A stretch of DNA of 64,000 bases from Moniliella sp. 'wahieum' (taxonomy: Eukaryota; Basidiomycota; Moniliellomycetes; Moniliellales; Moniliellaceae), in contig RSEE01000092.1 of assembly GCA_003971905.1 (NCBI GenBank), positions 204,421-268,420 of the forward strand. The letters are read 5' to 3'. Below are positions 11,892 to 23,120 of the stretch, one piece after another. Position 1 is the first letter of the stretch, and every line of letters starts with the position of its first letter. The notes beneath the pieces are model-generated. The model saw only the letters and a list, made by a program, of their open reading frames with translations. It was not told where the DNA came from and searched no databases. Position numbers and translations under genes: made by a program.

Positions 11892-14056
11892 TTAGAGAGC
11901 CTTACGTCCGGCTTCGAGCGCGAGTTGAACCATGGTCACCAACTCTGCCACCGGTTCCAGTCCGACCGAGATACGGACGAGGAAAGGGTCTACGCCATAG
12001 GATTGTGCCCAGTCCAGCTCCGCGTAGGGGCCAAGATGGCAAAGGGACAGGCCAGGGTAAAGTTAGTTCCGAGCGAAGGGCCCTTGGGGCAGGCCATAGC
12101 ATCGAAAAATGCTTGCGCTGCCGCTGGGGTGGTGAAGAAGAGCGAAAAGAGACCGCCGTAGCCGCCGGCTTGGTGACCTCCGCCCGGAAGGAAAGGTACT
12201 TTGCGCCGACACATGTCGTAGTTCCCTCGGCTCTCACTGAGGCTGGGTACTTGATTTCCTTGACGACGCGCTCGGCTTCGGGACGCGCTTGGTCCTGCTG
12301 CAACAAGCGAAGGACCGCTTCGGTGTTCTGGTTGATACGCTCGACGCGCGCGACAAAGTCCGGAGTTGCGTTCGAGGTACAGCGCATCCTCGTCGTACAG
12401 CGTATCTTCGTAGTCTCCTTGATGGCCTGGCGTAGGGCCGGTGCATGGCGCGAAACCGTGTTGAGCACAACGAGCCCCCCATCACATTCACATCCCCACT
12501 AAACACTTTGGTTAGGGACGACACGACCATATCCGCATACGGAAGTACCTCCACATTCAAAAAGTTGCCCACGGTCTCGTCGACAACAATCACAAACCCG
12601 TACTGGTCTGCCAACGCGCGCAGGCGCGGAAGGTTCGGCGCCCAGCAGCGGGTTGGATGGGAACTCACAGAACAAGGCGAGCACTTTGGTCTCTCCCTGC
12701 GCTGCTTTGGCCTCGAGCAGCGCCTCGAGCCGGTCCACATCCTCCTCGGTTCCATGCCCAAAGAACTCGCAGCCAGGACCCCACTTTTGAAGAATCTTGA
12801 GCGTATCCGTATACGGGAAGCTGTGAAGGGGGGACGGGGTTAGCGAGGTTAGATGAACACCAAGAAAAATATGGACGGAAGGAAAAAAATGAAAGGGAAA
12901 GGGAAAAGGGAAAGACCTACCCAAAACAAATGCTTACTCCGACCGACTCGGGACCAGCTTCATTGGTCTGGGCCAGCATGGCAAACTGGTGCGCATTCCA
13001 GATCGCACTCATGCCCGTGGGAAGAGATAAACGTCGTCTTCAGTCACGGTGGTACCTTGACGGGACACTTGCGCCGGTGGCGAGGTAAGCCTCTTCGTCT
13101 GCATGGTCGTCCAGCCGGGCCGGATCGGTGCCCTTTTGGTCCACCAACAGAGTACCGGCAATCCGACGGCGCACTGCCGACTTGGCCAGGGTCGCTGACG
13201 ACAGGGGCAAGTTACGGCCAAAGCGTTCTTCTACAAACGCCGCCTGGTCCGCCGTGACCTCTTCCTGCGCCTGGCCCGGAGGCGCCAAGGCAGCCGCAAC
13301 CGCCGAGGTGGTGAGGGTGCCGCTGCCAGCGAGGGTGGTGGAAGGGGTAGATGTGCTGCTCGGGAAGAGACGGGGGTGGTACGAGATTCCTTGGCCAGCT
13401 GGGCCGAGGGACGTGAGTAGTGCCGGTTTTGGAAGAGACGCTGTTTGTACGGGTTGCCAGTCGTCGGAAGAGGGGCACCCGACGTGCTGGTGGCCGCCTC
13501 GGCGGGCGAGAGCTTGTTCTGCTCGGCGAGGATGGCGAGACACTTGTCGGCCAAGCGGGAGGAGATGCCAGAGCCAGCGTGCTGCCAGAAGGCCTTGGCG
13601 AGCGGGAAGACGTCGGCCGGGAAGATGAGGACGTGGAGCTGGACCGTGTCGGGCTGGGAGCAGGGGTCGGTCGCGGGGGCGGGCGTGCGGTGGTGGCGCT
13701 GGCGGTGGGGACGAGGCAGACGGGGCGATGCGGATGGCGAGCGGCTGGGCGCCGTGCTGGGCCTGGATGAAGGTGCGGGCGGCCTGGGCAATGCGGTGGG
13801 AGGGGAAGAGCATGACCTGCTCGCCGGGGCGCGCAAAGCGCTGGGCAAAGTGGTCGGCAAGGCGGGTGATGTTGCGGGCGATAAAGAAGCGCGGGTAGCC
13901 GCACTGCATCACGCTGCCCAGGCGGCCCTCCTCGTAGTCGACGTTGTCCTGCCAGTGCGGCAGCGACACGGACACGGCGTGGGGCACGTCGGGCGGGATG
14001 GAGTGTCCGACGGGGATCTCGGCGGGGAGAGAAGCGGCGGCCTCAGCAGCAGCCAT
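11892..14056 (-). CDS. STR2: Cystathionine gamma-synthase (long fungal form)
   Basis: This PLP enzyme joins cysteine to an activated homoserine ester to form cystathionine, in transsulfuration toward methionine. The long fungal form has an N-terminal domain, seen here as [21 protein letters not shown] and [11 protein letters not shown]. The PLP domain follows: [20 protein letters not shown] (spread over frames), [20 protein letters not shown] and [16 protein letters not shown], in which the Lys is the Schiff-base residue (near 12505). The C-terminus [16 protein letters not shown] runs to the TAA at 11892-11894. An intron at 12821-12920 (GTAGGT donor, CTAAC branch, CAG acceptor) is phase 2 and joins ICFG to FPYTDT. 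The start is ATG 14056. Frame changes occur near 13770, 13390, 13080, 12620 and 12190. Symbol by family resemblance. Confidence 0.93.
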
Positions 14057-14228
14057 GGCGAGAGTGGTGGTGGTGGTGGTGGCGGTGGTGGTGGTGGGGA
14101 TGGTGGGGGAAGTGGAGAGGGTGGACTTCGCCCGACTTGTGCCCGCCGAGAAAAAGCCGGAAGGCCAAGTCCGCCACCGAGTAGGATCTTCTATTACCAT
14201 ATCGGAGGGTCCATCAGAATCCGCCAAC

Positions 14229-14270
14229 AACCCTACTGCTCCGACCTGAACCCTACTGCTCCCCGACCTG
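14229..14270. promoter_or_regulatory. Tandem telobox-like AACCCTACTGCTCC
   Basis: Two direct copies of AACCCTACTGCTCC, each followed by GACCTG, lie at 14229-14248 and 14249-14270. They sit between the divergent cystathionine gamma-synthase (start 14056) and the small ORF at 14347. The AACCCTA core resembles the telobox bound by TTAGGG-binding factors in fungi. Function is inferred only. Confidence 0.35.
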
Positions 14271-14346
14271 CACGTACGGGGGGGGCTGCGCCGACTATCG
14301 GGCATATGACAAGAGTCGCGTCGACGCCTCCCTCCACTCCCTTACA

Positions 14347-14535
14347 ATGCCCCCTACCCGTACTCACCGCCGGTGCCCCCATTGCCGCACCAACGACCAC
14401 ACTGGCACACGGTGCCCCTTCAATCCACTCCCACGTTTGTGCCCCCACTGCCGTCGACCTGGCTACAAGGCTGCCGCGGAGCGGTGGAGCAAGGAGGAGA
14501 TGTGGAAAGCAATTGGGGTCTTTGCGACAAAATAA
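14347..14535 (+). CDS. Small CCHC zinc-knuckle protein, 62 residues
   Basis: The ORF starts at ATG 14347 and encodes a basic 62-residue protein. CPHCRTNDHTGTRC fits the CCHC zinc-knuckle spacing CX2CX4HX4C exactly. It is followed by a second partial unit, CPHCRRPGYK, which lacks the His and last Cys. The C-terminus (AAAERWSKEEMWKAIGVFATK) looks helical. Zinc knuckles usually bind single-stranded nucleic acid. It lies alone between two genes, upstream of a G-rich tract. It could be a genuine small protein, or the N-terminus of a longer gene truncated by a frameshift. Confidence 0.45.
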   Translation: MPPTRTHRRCPHCRTNDHTGTRCPFNPLPRLCPHCRRPGYKAAAERWSKEEMWKAIGVFATK

Positions 14536-15269
14536 GGGGGGGGGGGAAGGACAAGAAAGGGGGGCAGGACAAGAAGAGAGGGGGGGGCAAAGGGGATTGG
14601 TGGAAGGATGGAGCAAGGATGGTCGATGCTCCAGAGGTGGCCGGCTCCATCCATGTAACGTGAATTACGTCGACCCTCTACGCCGGCTGGATGGTAGTAA
14701 CGTGTCTGAAGCCTCCGGGGCTGAGCGACGGGTAGATGCAGTGGAACGGACAGACACTTCCAGGTCTGAGGCATGGCAGTGGCTGTGAAAGGAACCTACG
14801 CGACACGCTGTGGTACGGAGAACCGACGCGGCTGATGGAAGGCTCGCGCGACTGGGCAGCTGGAAGGATAGAGTGCGACTTGGCAGCACTCGCGATCCTA
14901 TGGATGAGCTGCAAAGCAGCCTTCAGATAGGCGTGAAGGCAAAGAGGTGAGCCACAAGTCTTCAGGCAACATCTGAATTGAAGGGAAGGAGACAGGAGAG
15001 AGAGAAGGGGCATAAAGAGCAGGGCGGCGCGCCCTGCGAGCGAAACTCTTCCGCCCGGTTAAGTGATCGTCACTGATCCACCGAGAGTCGTGCAAGGGAA
15101 CCCCAGCACTACCCTCCAACAGAAGCAAGCGGAGGCTGCGAAGGCACCAAGGATGTCATCCGATAGCACTTCCTCGTTAAATATTAACTACGAATGGGCA
15201 ACCCTAGCAGTGCTTGATTTTTCACCTCCGCCGTCGCGCTGCCCGCCATCGACCATCGCGCTCCCCGGC
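14536..15269. other. Intergenic stretch upstream of MoaE gene
   Basis: A G/A-rich tract at about 14535-14600 (repeated GGGGGG with AAGGACAAG) is followed by ordinary mixed sequence. Open frames here are shadows with no recognisable motif. Confidence 0.45.
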
Positions 15270-15898
15270 ATGACCACGAGCGCGATGGGCAGCAGCAGCC
15301 CCCCCGCCGCCTCCGCGCCCGGCCGCCTCGAGGCCCACGACGGCGCCGACGTGTTCCAGCTCACGTACGATCCGCTGGACGAGGCTGCGGCGGCGCGGCA
15401 TGTGCGCCGCGCCACCGCCGGCGCCACGTGCGTGTTGTCGGCTCGACCCGCGACTCGTTTGGCGGCCACCGCGTGAGCCAGCTCGAGTACGAGGCGTACA
15501 CGTCCATGGCGCTCAAGGCGCTGTGCTCCCTGGCGCAGAAAGCGCGTGCAGGCCAGCTGCCCCGTCCCGCCGGCACACCCGCCCTTGCTGGCCACGCTCC
15601 GACCCCACTGTCCGCGCCGAGGACGACACGGTGCAGAGCATCTACATTGCCCATCGTCTGGGTGTCGTGCCCGTGGGCGAGGCCAGCGTGGTGATTGCCG
15701 TCGCGACGGGCCATCGTCGTGCTGCCTTCGCCATGGCCGAGGCGATGCTGGAAGAACTCAAGCGCTCCGTGCCCATATGGAAGCGCGAGTTCTATGCGTC
15801 TGGAACCGCCAGCCAGCAGGACGCTCGTCCTGGCCCCACCGACGCCCCCGCTGCAACCGCCCCCAACGTGGAAAGCCAACTTTGCCCCCGACGCGTAA
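15270..15898 (+). CDS. Molybdopterin synthase catalytic (large) subunit, MoaE/MOCS2B type
   Basis: The large subunit of molybdopterin synthase transfers sulfur from the small subunit to cyclic pyranopterin monophosphate in molybdenum cofactor synthesis, which supplies nitrate reductase and related enzymes. Conserved segments: DVFQLTYDPLDEAAAARHVR, VVGSTRDSFGG-HRVSQLEYEAY, IAHRLGVVPVGEASVVIAV and ELKRSVPIWKREFY. The last carries the family's K/R-rich active-site end. The start is ATG 15270; the stop TAA is at 15896-15898 after WKANFAPDA. Frame changes occur near 15425, 15600 and 15840. The length (about 209 codons) suits a eukaryotic MoaE with a variable spacer. Confidence 0.92.
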
Positions 15899-15924
15899 CC
15901 CACTCGCGTTGCCTGGGTCAACAC

Positions 15925-16044
15925 CGAGACACCGAGACACCGAGTCCCCCAGACCACAGACCACAGACCACAGACCACAGACCACAGACCACAGACCACA
16001 GACCACAGACCACAGACCACAGACCACCGATCCCAGATCCCAGA
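15925..16044. repeat. Short tandem repeats after the MoaE gene
   Basis: Three kinds of microsatellite follow one another. ACACCGAG is repeated three times just before 15945. AGACCAC is repeated exactly 11 times at 15951-16027 (77 bases). ATCCCAG is repeated about twice immediately after. The array probably lies in the 3' UTR or spacer. Confidence 0.85.
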
Positions 16045-16935
16045 TCGACTGGATCCCCCTTGTTCATGCCTTTCTCGCCAGCCTATTTCTTATCCTCTGC
16101 ATCTGTTCCGCGCTACGCCATGTCCTTGCCTGCCCTATCCCCGCGCGTTTCGCGCGAGCGCAAGGACCGCCCGCTATGCATTTTGTACATCGTAGCCTAT
16201 GCCAGTTGCGTGCCGACAGCCAGGGCCAAGCGGAATCGCAGCCAGCGTCAATGCACAGTGCCACCTTGCTTGTGATGGCAACGGCTCTTACTTGCGTCAC
16301 GGATGGGAGCAGTCAATCCAAATGGATCCTACAGCACACCGAGCACCCGGTGCACCTGCACGGCGTGGTGCGAACGATCTCAGCGCTATGTCAGCATGGG
16401 CACGTAAATCAGATCTCAGACCACATGGCTACATGACCAGCTAGTACCGTGTCCACTCCCTTATTCTCTCCATCTCCTGTCCTGTATCTACCAGTGTGCT
16501 TAGGACTGCTCTGAATGAACTACACCACCATCCCTCACTTCCCTTGACACGCTATGGGGGGGGCTGCGAGGACAGCAACTGAAGGATGGAAGAACGGGAG
16601 ACCGGGAGATCTAAGCATGTATGAAGGAGGGGTCGAATTAATACTGAACAAGGCTCCGGCCCAGGCAGGAGAAGGGCAGAAAATGCGACACGTGCAAGAC
16701 CAAGGATCCAAGCAACAGACGGGGAAGGGTAGGGTAGGGGGGGCGAAGGGGGGAAGGGGAAGAGAACAGAGCGGAGCAGAAGAAGAGAGAACAGAAAAGG
16801 AGAGAGAGAGAGAAAACAAAAGCCAAGCCAACTAGACACGGCACGGCGTTGGGGGGGACACAGCCACGGCCCACTGGGCACCCATCCCAACCAACCTCCC
16901 ATGACAGGCACGACACGCACGACAAGTACGAAGCC
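16045..16935. other. Convergent spacer between MoaE gene and arrestin
   Basis: No gene is recognised. A purine-rich stretch at about 16720-16825 (GGGGAAGGGGAAGAG, then AGAGAGAGAG) is the main structure and lies at the 3' side of the minus-strand arrestin gene. Confidence 0.45.
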
Positions 16936-19900
16936 TCAGGCCTCACAGGTCGGGGAAGGCACGGACTCAAGCGCCGAGGCAACCGAGTACTCCGACGCAC
17001 TCGACACGGCACTTGCAGTACTCTTAGTTCGTCCCAGGTCGGCGGAGACATGCATGACATCGGTCGCGCGGGGCACATTGACATTAAGCCCCGTCGAAGG
17101 TTCCAGCACACGATCACGTTCGAACATGCTAGCCAAGGAAGCGGTGCGGGCGGAGGAGCGACGTGCGAGGCGCGGAGTGGATCCCTGTGGTGTGGCCGGA
17201 GGAAAGTAAGCGAAGTGGGACGGTGGCGTACGTACGTCCATCGAGGTCCGACGCGAAGCAGCTTCCCTCGTTTCCAGTGCAGCCACCTTGCTGCGTACCG
17301 AGGGTACCATTCGACCCAAGGGCGCAGGAGAGGGCGAGAGCGAGAGCGCGGGCGGTCGGTCGCTCGGCCCGTCAGAGGCGCCGAGTAAGGCGGCAAAGAG
17401 AGCGTCGGCGGGACGTAGGGCCCACCCGGGCGGACAGGTACGCGGCTCGGTCTTCGTTGGTGACGAGGCGGGCGATCGGAGTGGGCTAGGGTGAGAGGAC
17501 CAACCGCGCGGGGTGGTGGTTGGGTCAGGCGCGCGGCGTGAGCGTGCGCCTGCGCGTGCAAGGGCGCAGGCTATGGTCGCCGTAGAGCGATGCGGGAGCG
17601 CAGTCGAGGTCGAGTCGGTCGAGTGGACCGAGCCAAGGGATGTGATGCTCAAATCGCGACTATGGTCCGCCTCGACCAGAGGAGGCAACGGGGCCTTGTC
17701 CCAACCTGTCTGGCTCATGGTCGAGTCGGTAGAGTGGGACGTATCCCACTCTGCCTGTCTCGCCTCGTCGCGGCCCGGCCCAAGACAATGCCACCTCATC
17801 AATCGACTCATCGTTCAGCCGCACCGACTTGTCCCCGGCGTCCTGGCAATCTGCCGGTTAGGGTCGCCATCAGGATCGCCATGTGCATCAGCAGCATGCC
17901 AGCACGTCGTTCGGGTCGACGTAAGGTCGTTTGAGCGAGGTGCAGAGCAGCGGGTCCGGGGACACCCGCGCGAGGCAAAGTAAGAGCAAGAGGTATAGCT
18001 GGCTGGACGGACGGCGCAGCAGGTTGCGCAGCTAGACGGGCTTGGCGTTGTGCGAGGATGGCCTGGGGCAGCGCGTGGGCGTTGAAGGCGGTCGAACGGG
18101 GAGGTAGAACGTGACTCTACCTCGGAACGCCGAAGACAGTTGGTCATCGTCAATCGAGATGCCCAGCCCCAGGAGATCCATCTTGCTTGCCCGCCCGCCT
18201 CGGCTTCCGGCTGAACCGAGCCGTTACGCCGCGCCGTCGCACTGCGGATGGCCGAGTGAATGAAGTCGAGCGACTTTTTGGTGAGCCACATGACGGCCCC
18301 GTCGCGGCGCCCCATTCTCCCCCGCAGCTTGAGACGGCAGAGGCACAGGAGCGTCGGCCGGGGCTTGGTGCCGAAACAGAGGGATGGGGCCTCGGTGCCG
18401 GCCACCCGAGACCGTGGCCTCGCCTTGGCGGGATGCTGGCGGAGGAAAGACAAATGGTCGTAGGCGAGACTGGCCGTTCTTGGAACAGGGCGAACGATTG
18501 GCAGGTTTCTTGGGGCTGCCCATGGCCTCGGCCGAACGGACTCGAGCAATGCGGTCGGCATCCATGGTCGGGGAAGCAAGGAGTTGGGTGCCGTAGGTCG
18601 AAGGGGGAGGGTCAAGCGAAAGAAAGTTGACCACTGTGACGGGCAACTCGACCGAGACGTGAGACGCCATAGCGCTCTGGACCGAAACCTTGATGCTGTA
18701 CAGGACCTCGAGGTAGCGACTGCGGGCCATGGTAAGAGCTTGAGGGGGCAGCAGCATCCAGTGCGTAAACTCATCGTTTCCCCTGCCTCGGCCCCAGGCC
18801 ACCACCCACGAGCGGTGAGATCGCCATTGGCGCCTCTCTGTCCAGCCTCCATGGTCTCCTCGATCAACTTCTTGCGACTGGTGGTGGTAGAGCAAGCGTC
18901 GGGGTCAAGGTAGCCATATTTGCCTTCGGGACCAATGTCCAAGTCTTCTTGAGGACGGAAAAGCGTGACGGTACGCACGAGCGAGAGCGTGACACCCTTG
19001 ATCTAGCAATCCGAGTTAATGTCAGCCATATGGGACGGGGGGGATGGATGGGATGGTAGAGGGGATGAGATAACAGAGGGGAGGAAGGGCCAACATACTT
19101 TTTTGTCCGTTTCGTTATTAACTTTGACACGGATGTAGACTCTCTGACCAGCAACCCAAGAGGGCCGATGGAGGTAGACAGAGAGGTAGACCTTTCCCGG
19201 TCCGCCCATGAAGAGGCTCTTGGAGGCCGAGCATGAATGGGTAGGGAGCACTGGCCAAGACAGCCGCGGGGTTGAGGTAAGGGTAAAGTTCGACTTGGCG
19301 GTAAAAGGGGCGATCGAGCCTGGGTCCTGGTCTCCACTACGGACCTTGACAGAGGCAATGGCAATGTACCGCACGGCAGCGTGTTTGCCATAGTAGACTC
19401 CCTTGGCACCCTTGCCCACTGGTACCTCGAGCGTAAAGGGATCACATGTTCCCCTTCGCGTGCGGCAAAGTAACCTTCTTCGTCCATTGTACTCGCGTAC
19501 AAGTTCGGGCGCGTCGAGGGCCTTGGGGCCTGGCGACATGGACGGGGAACCATGAAGAATAAAGTTATCTTCGTCGCCAGTGACAATGGTGGCCTGGTGG
19601 TAAAACAGGTGGGCGTATCCTGGCCTACCAACTCTTCAAACCCCAGCACGCGCACCTTGGGCTGGCTCAGACGGATCAAACCGCGCTTATCGCTCTCCTT
19701 GGGGATCTTGAGTACCATGGACCCAACCAGTCTCCCGCCCTCGACGACCAGGTCCGACTCGAGCCGTAGATCCAGCTTGACACGCATGCTGCTGCGGTCG
19801 TGCTCGAGTTGACCCTGTATCCGGCACATATGCTCCTCCCGCGAATCGGAACGCTGGCCATACCAGCTCGTCCCGAGGTAGACATCCGTGGTTTGGCCCC

Positions 19901-20763
19901 CAAGACGCGCGACAGTTCTTGGGAGCGAAGGAGCGGGTGAGGCGTGGCACTGAGCAGGGTACCGGCGCGGTCCAAGGCGTAGGAATCCTTGATTGGACTG
20001 GAAGGGAGGGAGGCGGTAGCAGAGTTGATAGGCCAAGAGGGCGAGTAAGAGGTGACAAAGGACGGGTTGGCTGTGCTCATCTGGGTAGAGTGGGGGATTG
20101 GGCTTGTTTCTGTGAGGTCCGGGGGGAACTGGGCGGAAAGGGAGTTGAGGGCGTGAAGGGCTTCACGGTGCTCGGCCTGGGAAACCCTTCTTCCTCCTGC
20201 TTGTCTCCGGGCGGGGAAGGAGGGATGAAAAGGCAAGAAAACATCGTTCTCTTGCACGGCATGGGGCGGCGGTGAGAATGGGCCGAAGCGCCGAGGGACA
20301 CAGACGAAGGCGGAGGCGGAGGGGGTTGCGGTGCAGAAACAGAATCCGGAGGGGCAGTCATGAGGTGCGCTCTGGGCGTGGGCGAGGCACGGTTGGCAAA
20401 TTGCTGGTACGCCCTGGCCTCGGCCCGCGATGCGCCGCCCTGGCCAGGAGGAGCGGGGTGCGCCAGCTGGCCGACCTGGTACATGGGCTGAGCCACGACG
20501 GGGGCAGCGGCGGCCGAGGCGGCGCGGCGGTGGCCGCGGCTGGGCGAGCGCTGCGGAGAGCGGTGCGGAGAGCGCGGGGGTGGGGGCGCTGGGGCGAGCG
20601 CTGGGGCGAGCGCTGGGGCGAGCTGTCGGGCGAGAGGGCGAGAGGCGGGGCGGAGGCGGTGTGTGGGCGTGGGAGTAGGAGGCGCGCGGGGGACGCCGAG
20701 GGCGTGACGGCGGGGGGCGGCGATGCCTGCGCCCGGGCGGTGGCGGCGATGGCGGAGCCCCAT
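16936..20763 (-). CDS. Alpha-arrestin (arrestin N and C domains)
   Basis: Alpha-arrestins are ubiquitin-ligase adaptors that direct endocytosis of plasma-membrane transporters. The arrestin N domain is recognisable from LDLRLESDLVVEGGRLVGSM through VRVLGFEELVG, EGYFAAREGEHVIPF and VYYGKHAAVRYIAIASVKV. The C domain includes KVYLSVYLHRPSWVAGQRVY, IRVKVNNETDKK, IKGVTLSLVRTVTLF and SIKVSVQSAMASHVSVELPV. An intron at 19003-19098 (GTATGT donor, CTGAC branch, TAG acceptor) splits the C domain. The N-terminal region is disordered (Ser/Pro/Arg repeats). The start chosen is ATG 20763. The Ser/Thr-rich tail ends at the stop 16936-16938. At least six frame changes occur. No PPxY ligase-binding motif could be fixed because frames are uncertain. 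Confidence 0.8.
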
Positions 20764-23120
20764 GCGGCCGAGTGGGTGGAGATGGAGGTGGTGGGGGGGG
20801 GGTGGCTTTGGTGGGTGGGGGGACGGGCGGTGGGCGACGAAGCAGCGTCACGCGCCCCACGCACCACCCATCACGTGATACATCGCCCACCACTGCCCCG
20901 TGCGGACGGCTTGTTTTGTTTCAAGCTTTCAGCGTGGCGCCCATCCAGCATCCAACATGCATCTTCCGTCCACGTTCAGTTCACGTTTACCATCCACATC
21001 CATCATCCATCATCCGCCCGCACCGCCAGACAAAAAGCGGGGGTGGATGTCTGGCTGCGGCATGTGGCGCGCACAGCCGCCCTCTCGCGCCTAGCCTGCA
21101 CTCTCCCGCCGGCCTCTTCCACCTCCGTTCGCCCACATCCTCGCCCCCGTCCGCCCACTCCATCCCCGAACTCAGATTCAGACTAGACCAGCAATCGGGA
21201 ACGCCGTGTGTGTGCCGTGTGATGCCCTACATGCAATCACATGTGGATCGGCCCGCCTTGGTCCCCATTTCCCGGGTGCCGGTTCCCATTGCTTCAACCA
21301 TCATCATTAATCATTCTTCTTGGTGTCGAGGACGTTGAGGGTTGTGACTTCGATTGTAACCGATAGTAACCCGGTAACCGGTCACTGGGTCACCGTTGAC
21401 TCGTTGAGGGAGTTTCACGTGTTGGGTTCCAACATCAACGTCTCATCGTCGAAATGTTGAAGTTCAACTTGGACCGACAGCCTGTGGATCGAATGTAGAG
21501 AGTGTGCAGGAAAGAGAAGGATTCAATTTCATGATCGACGTTCGGGATGTGCGTTGTTTTCCTTTTTGTCCTGCCAACTAAAAAGACACCTTCTCGTCAC
21601 GCTTGACGTCAAGCTTGACCCATCGCACAATCTTCGGGAACGTACGTTGAACGGTAGTGTACCTGGGCGGCCGCCGCTCAGGCGCTCAGGAGCACCTGGC
21701 CAACCTGCAAACTTTCCCACCTCACCGAAGTACTGACTACTACTTATATATAGTAGCACTGGAGAGTAGTCGGACTGGCACGTGACCAAGCCCCAAATGC
21801 ACGGTACTGACCACGGGAGCAAAATAATGATGAATGAGCGCAATGAGCCAAGTACCTGCGCTAGTAGATTCTCATCCTCCCCCAGATTAACAAACCGCTG
21901 TGTAATTGTGTGTTGTTACTAGGAGTAGCTTCTACCCAAGTGCACCCAAACCCACAAAGTCCGTCCTGCTCGGGCTGTGACGGTGCAGTACACTTATAGG
22001 GGAGGAACGAGAGGATGGCGAATCAGTCTACTAAAAAACTATAATACTAAAAAGTCGTTGCGACCCTCTGACCTCAACTTGCCCCACTCGTTTGTTCCAT
22101 CCTTATTAGTTACTTCTGTGCACGTCCCTCCTGTGCAAGCAGGCTTAGTTCCCCTTCCTCCTATGCAAGCAGCCTGAGTCCATCTTGATCCGCCCCGCAC
22201 CGAAAAAAACGAGGCGTCAACATATCCATGGGCTCTTCCGCCCCATATATCCATGGACTCTCTTCCGCCCCATTCTCGCCGTGTCGCCGCCATGTGGCCA
22301 CTCTGGATGGCTATCTGGCAGGATGCAGCATAAGGGGAACGACAAGAGGCTGAATGTGAATTGGGACATGATGTATGGTGTATGATGCTACAGGGGAGGG
22401 AAGAGACGCGTGCCGAGATCGAGATGGAACGGGGATCATAATGTGATGTACTGATGTACCGAGGTTAGGCCTTAGGAGTCGTACCCACAAAGAACAACGC
22501 ACAACTCACCAAGCACAACGCACAACGCACCATCGGAGGAGGAACAGAAGAACGAAAACGAAAACGAAAACGAGAACAAAACGAAGCCGACAGAACGGAC
22601 AGAACGGACGAGACGGACGAGACGGACAGAACTGAGTAGCAGAGTTCAACTGCTACTACCGCCGTGCAGGTAAGCCAACTCCAGCCAACCCAGCCACCCA
22701 GCCAACCCAGCCAACCCAGCCAACCCACACCACCAACCTTGGGATAGTACGCTAACACCCCACCAGCACACCAGCCCAACACCCCAACACCATACGATAC
22801 CACGAGCCAAGCAAGGCCCATGAAAAAAAAAGAAAAAAGCTGTGGGGTCTACGGTGGTACGACAGAGCGCCTTAGCCTTACCCCGGGGGGGCATGGAGCG
22901 TGGGGCGCGGTGACCAGTGACTAGTGAGCTAGTGAGGGAGGAAGGGGGTCCAAAGGCACAGTTGAGTTGCAAACAAACAGAGTCCAACGAGACAGATCAG
23001 CAAAAACCACGCGTCACGCGCACACAACAGAGCGAGCGAGCGAGCGAGGGTGGGGGGGGGGTGGGGGGGGTAGCACGTTCAACGTCCAACGTCCAACGTC
23101 CAACGTTCAACGTTCCACAT
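20764..23120. other. Intergenic block upstream of arrestin
   Basis: No coding region was recognised. Structure seen: a GACTACT/AGTAGTC inverted repeat around a TATATATAG sequence near 21735-21770; GAAAACGAAAACG and GGACAGAACGGAC/GAGACGGAC short tandem repeats at about 22550-22632; CCAACCCAG repeats at about 22676-22725; and an AGTGACTAGTGAGCTAGTGAG motif at about 22915-22936. Confidence 0.5.
23079..23120. repeat. AACGTCC tandem repeat at 3' end of S53 gene
   Basis: About five imperfect copies of an 8-base unit (CAACGTCC, drifting to CAACGTTC) lie immediately after the peptidase stop codon. Confidence 0.7.
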
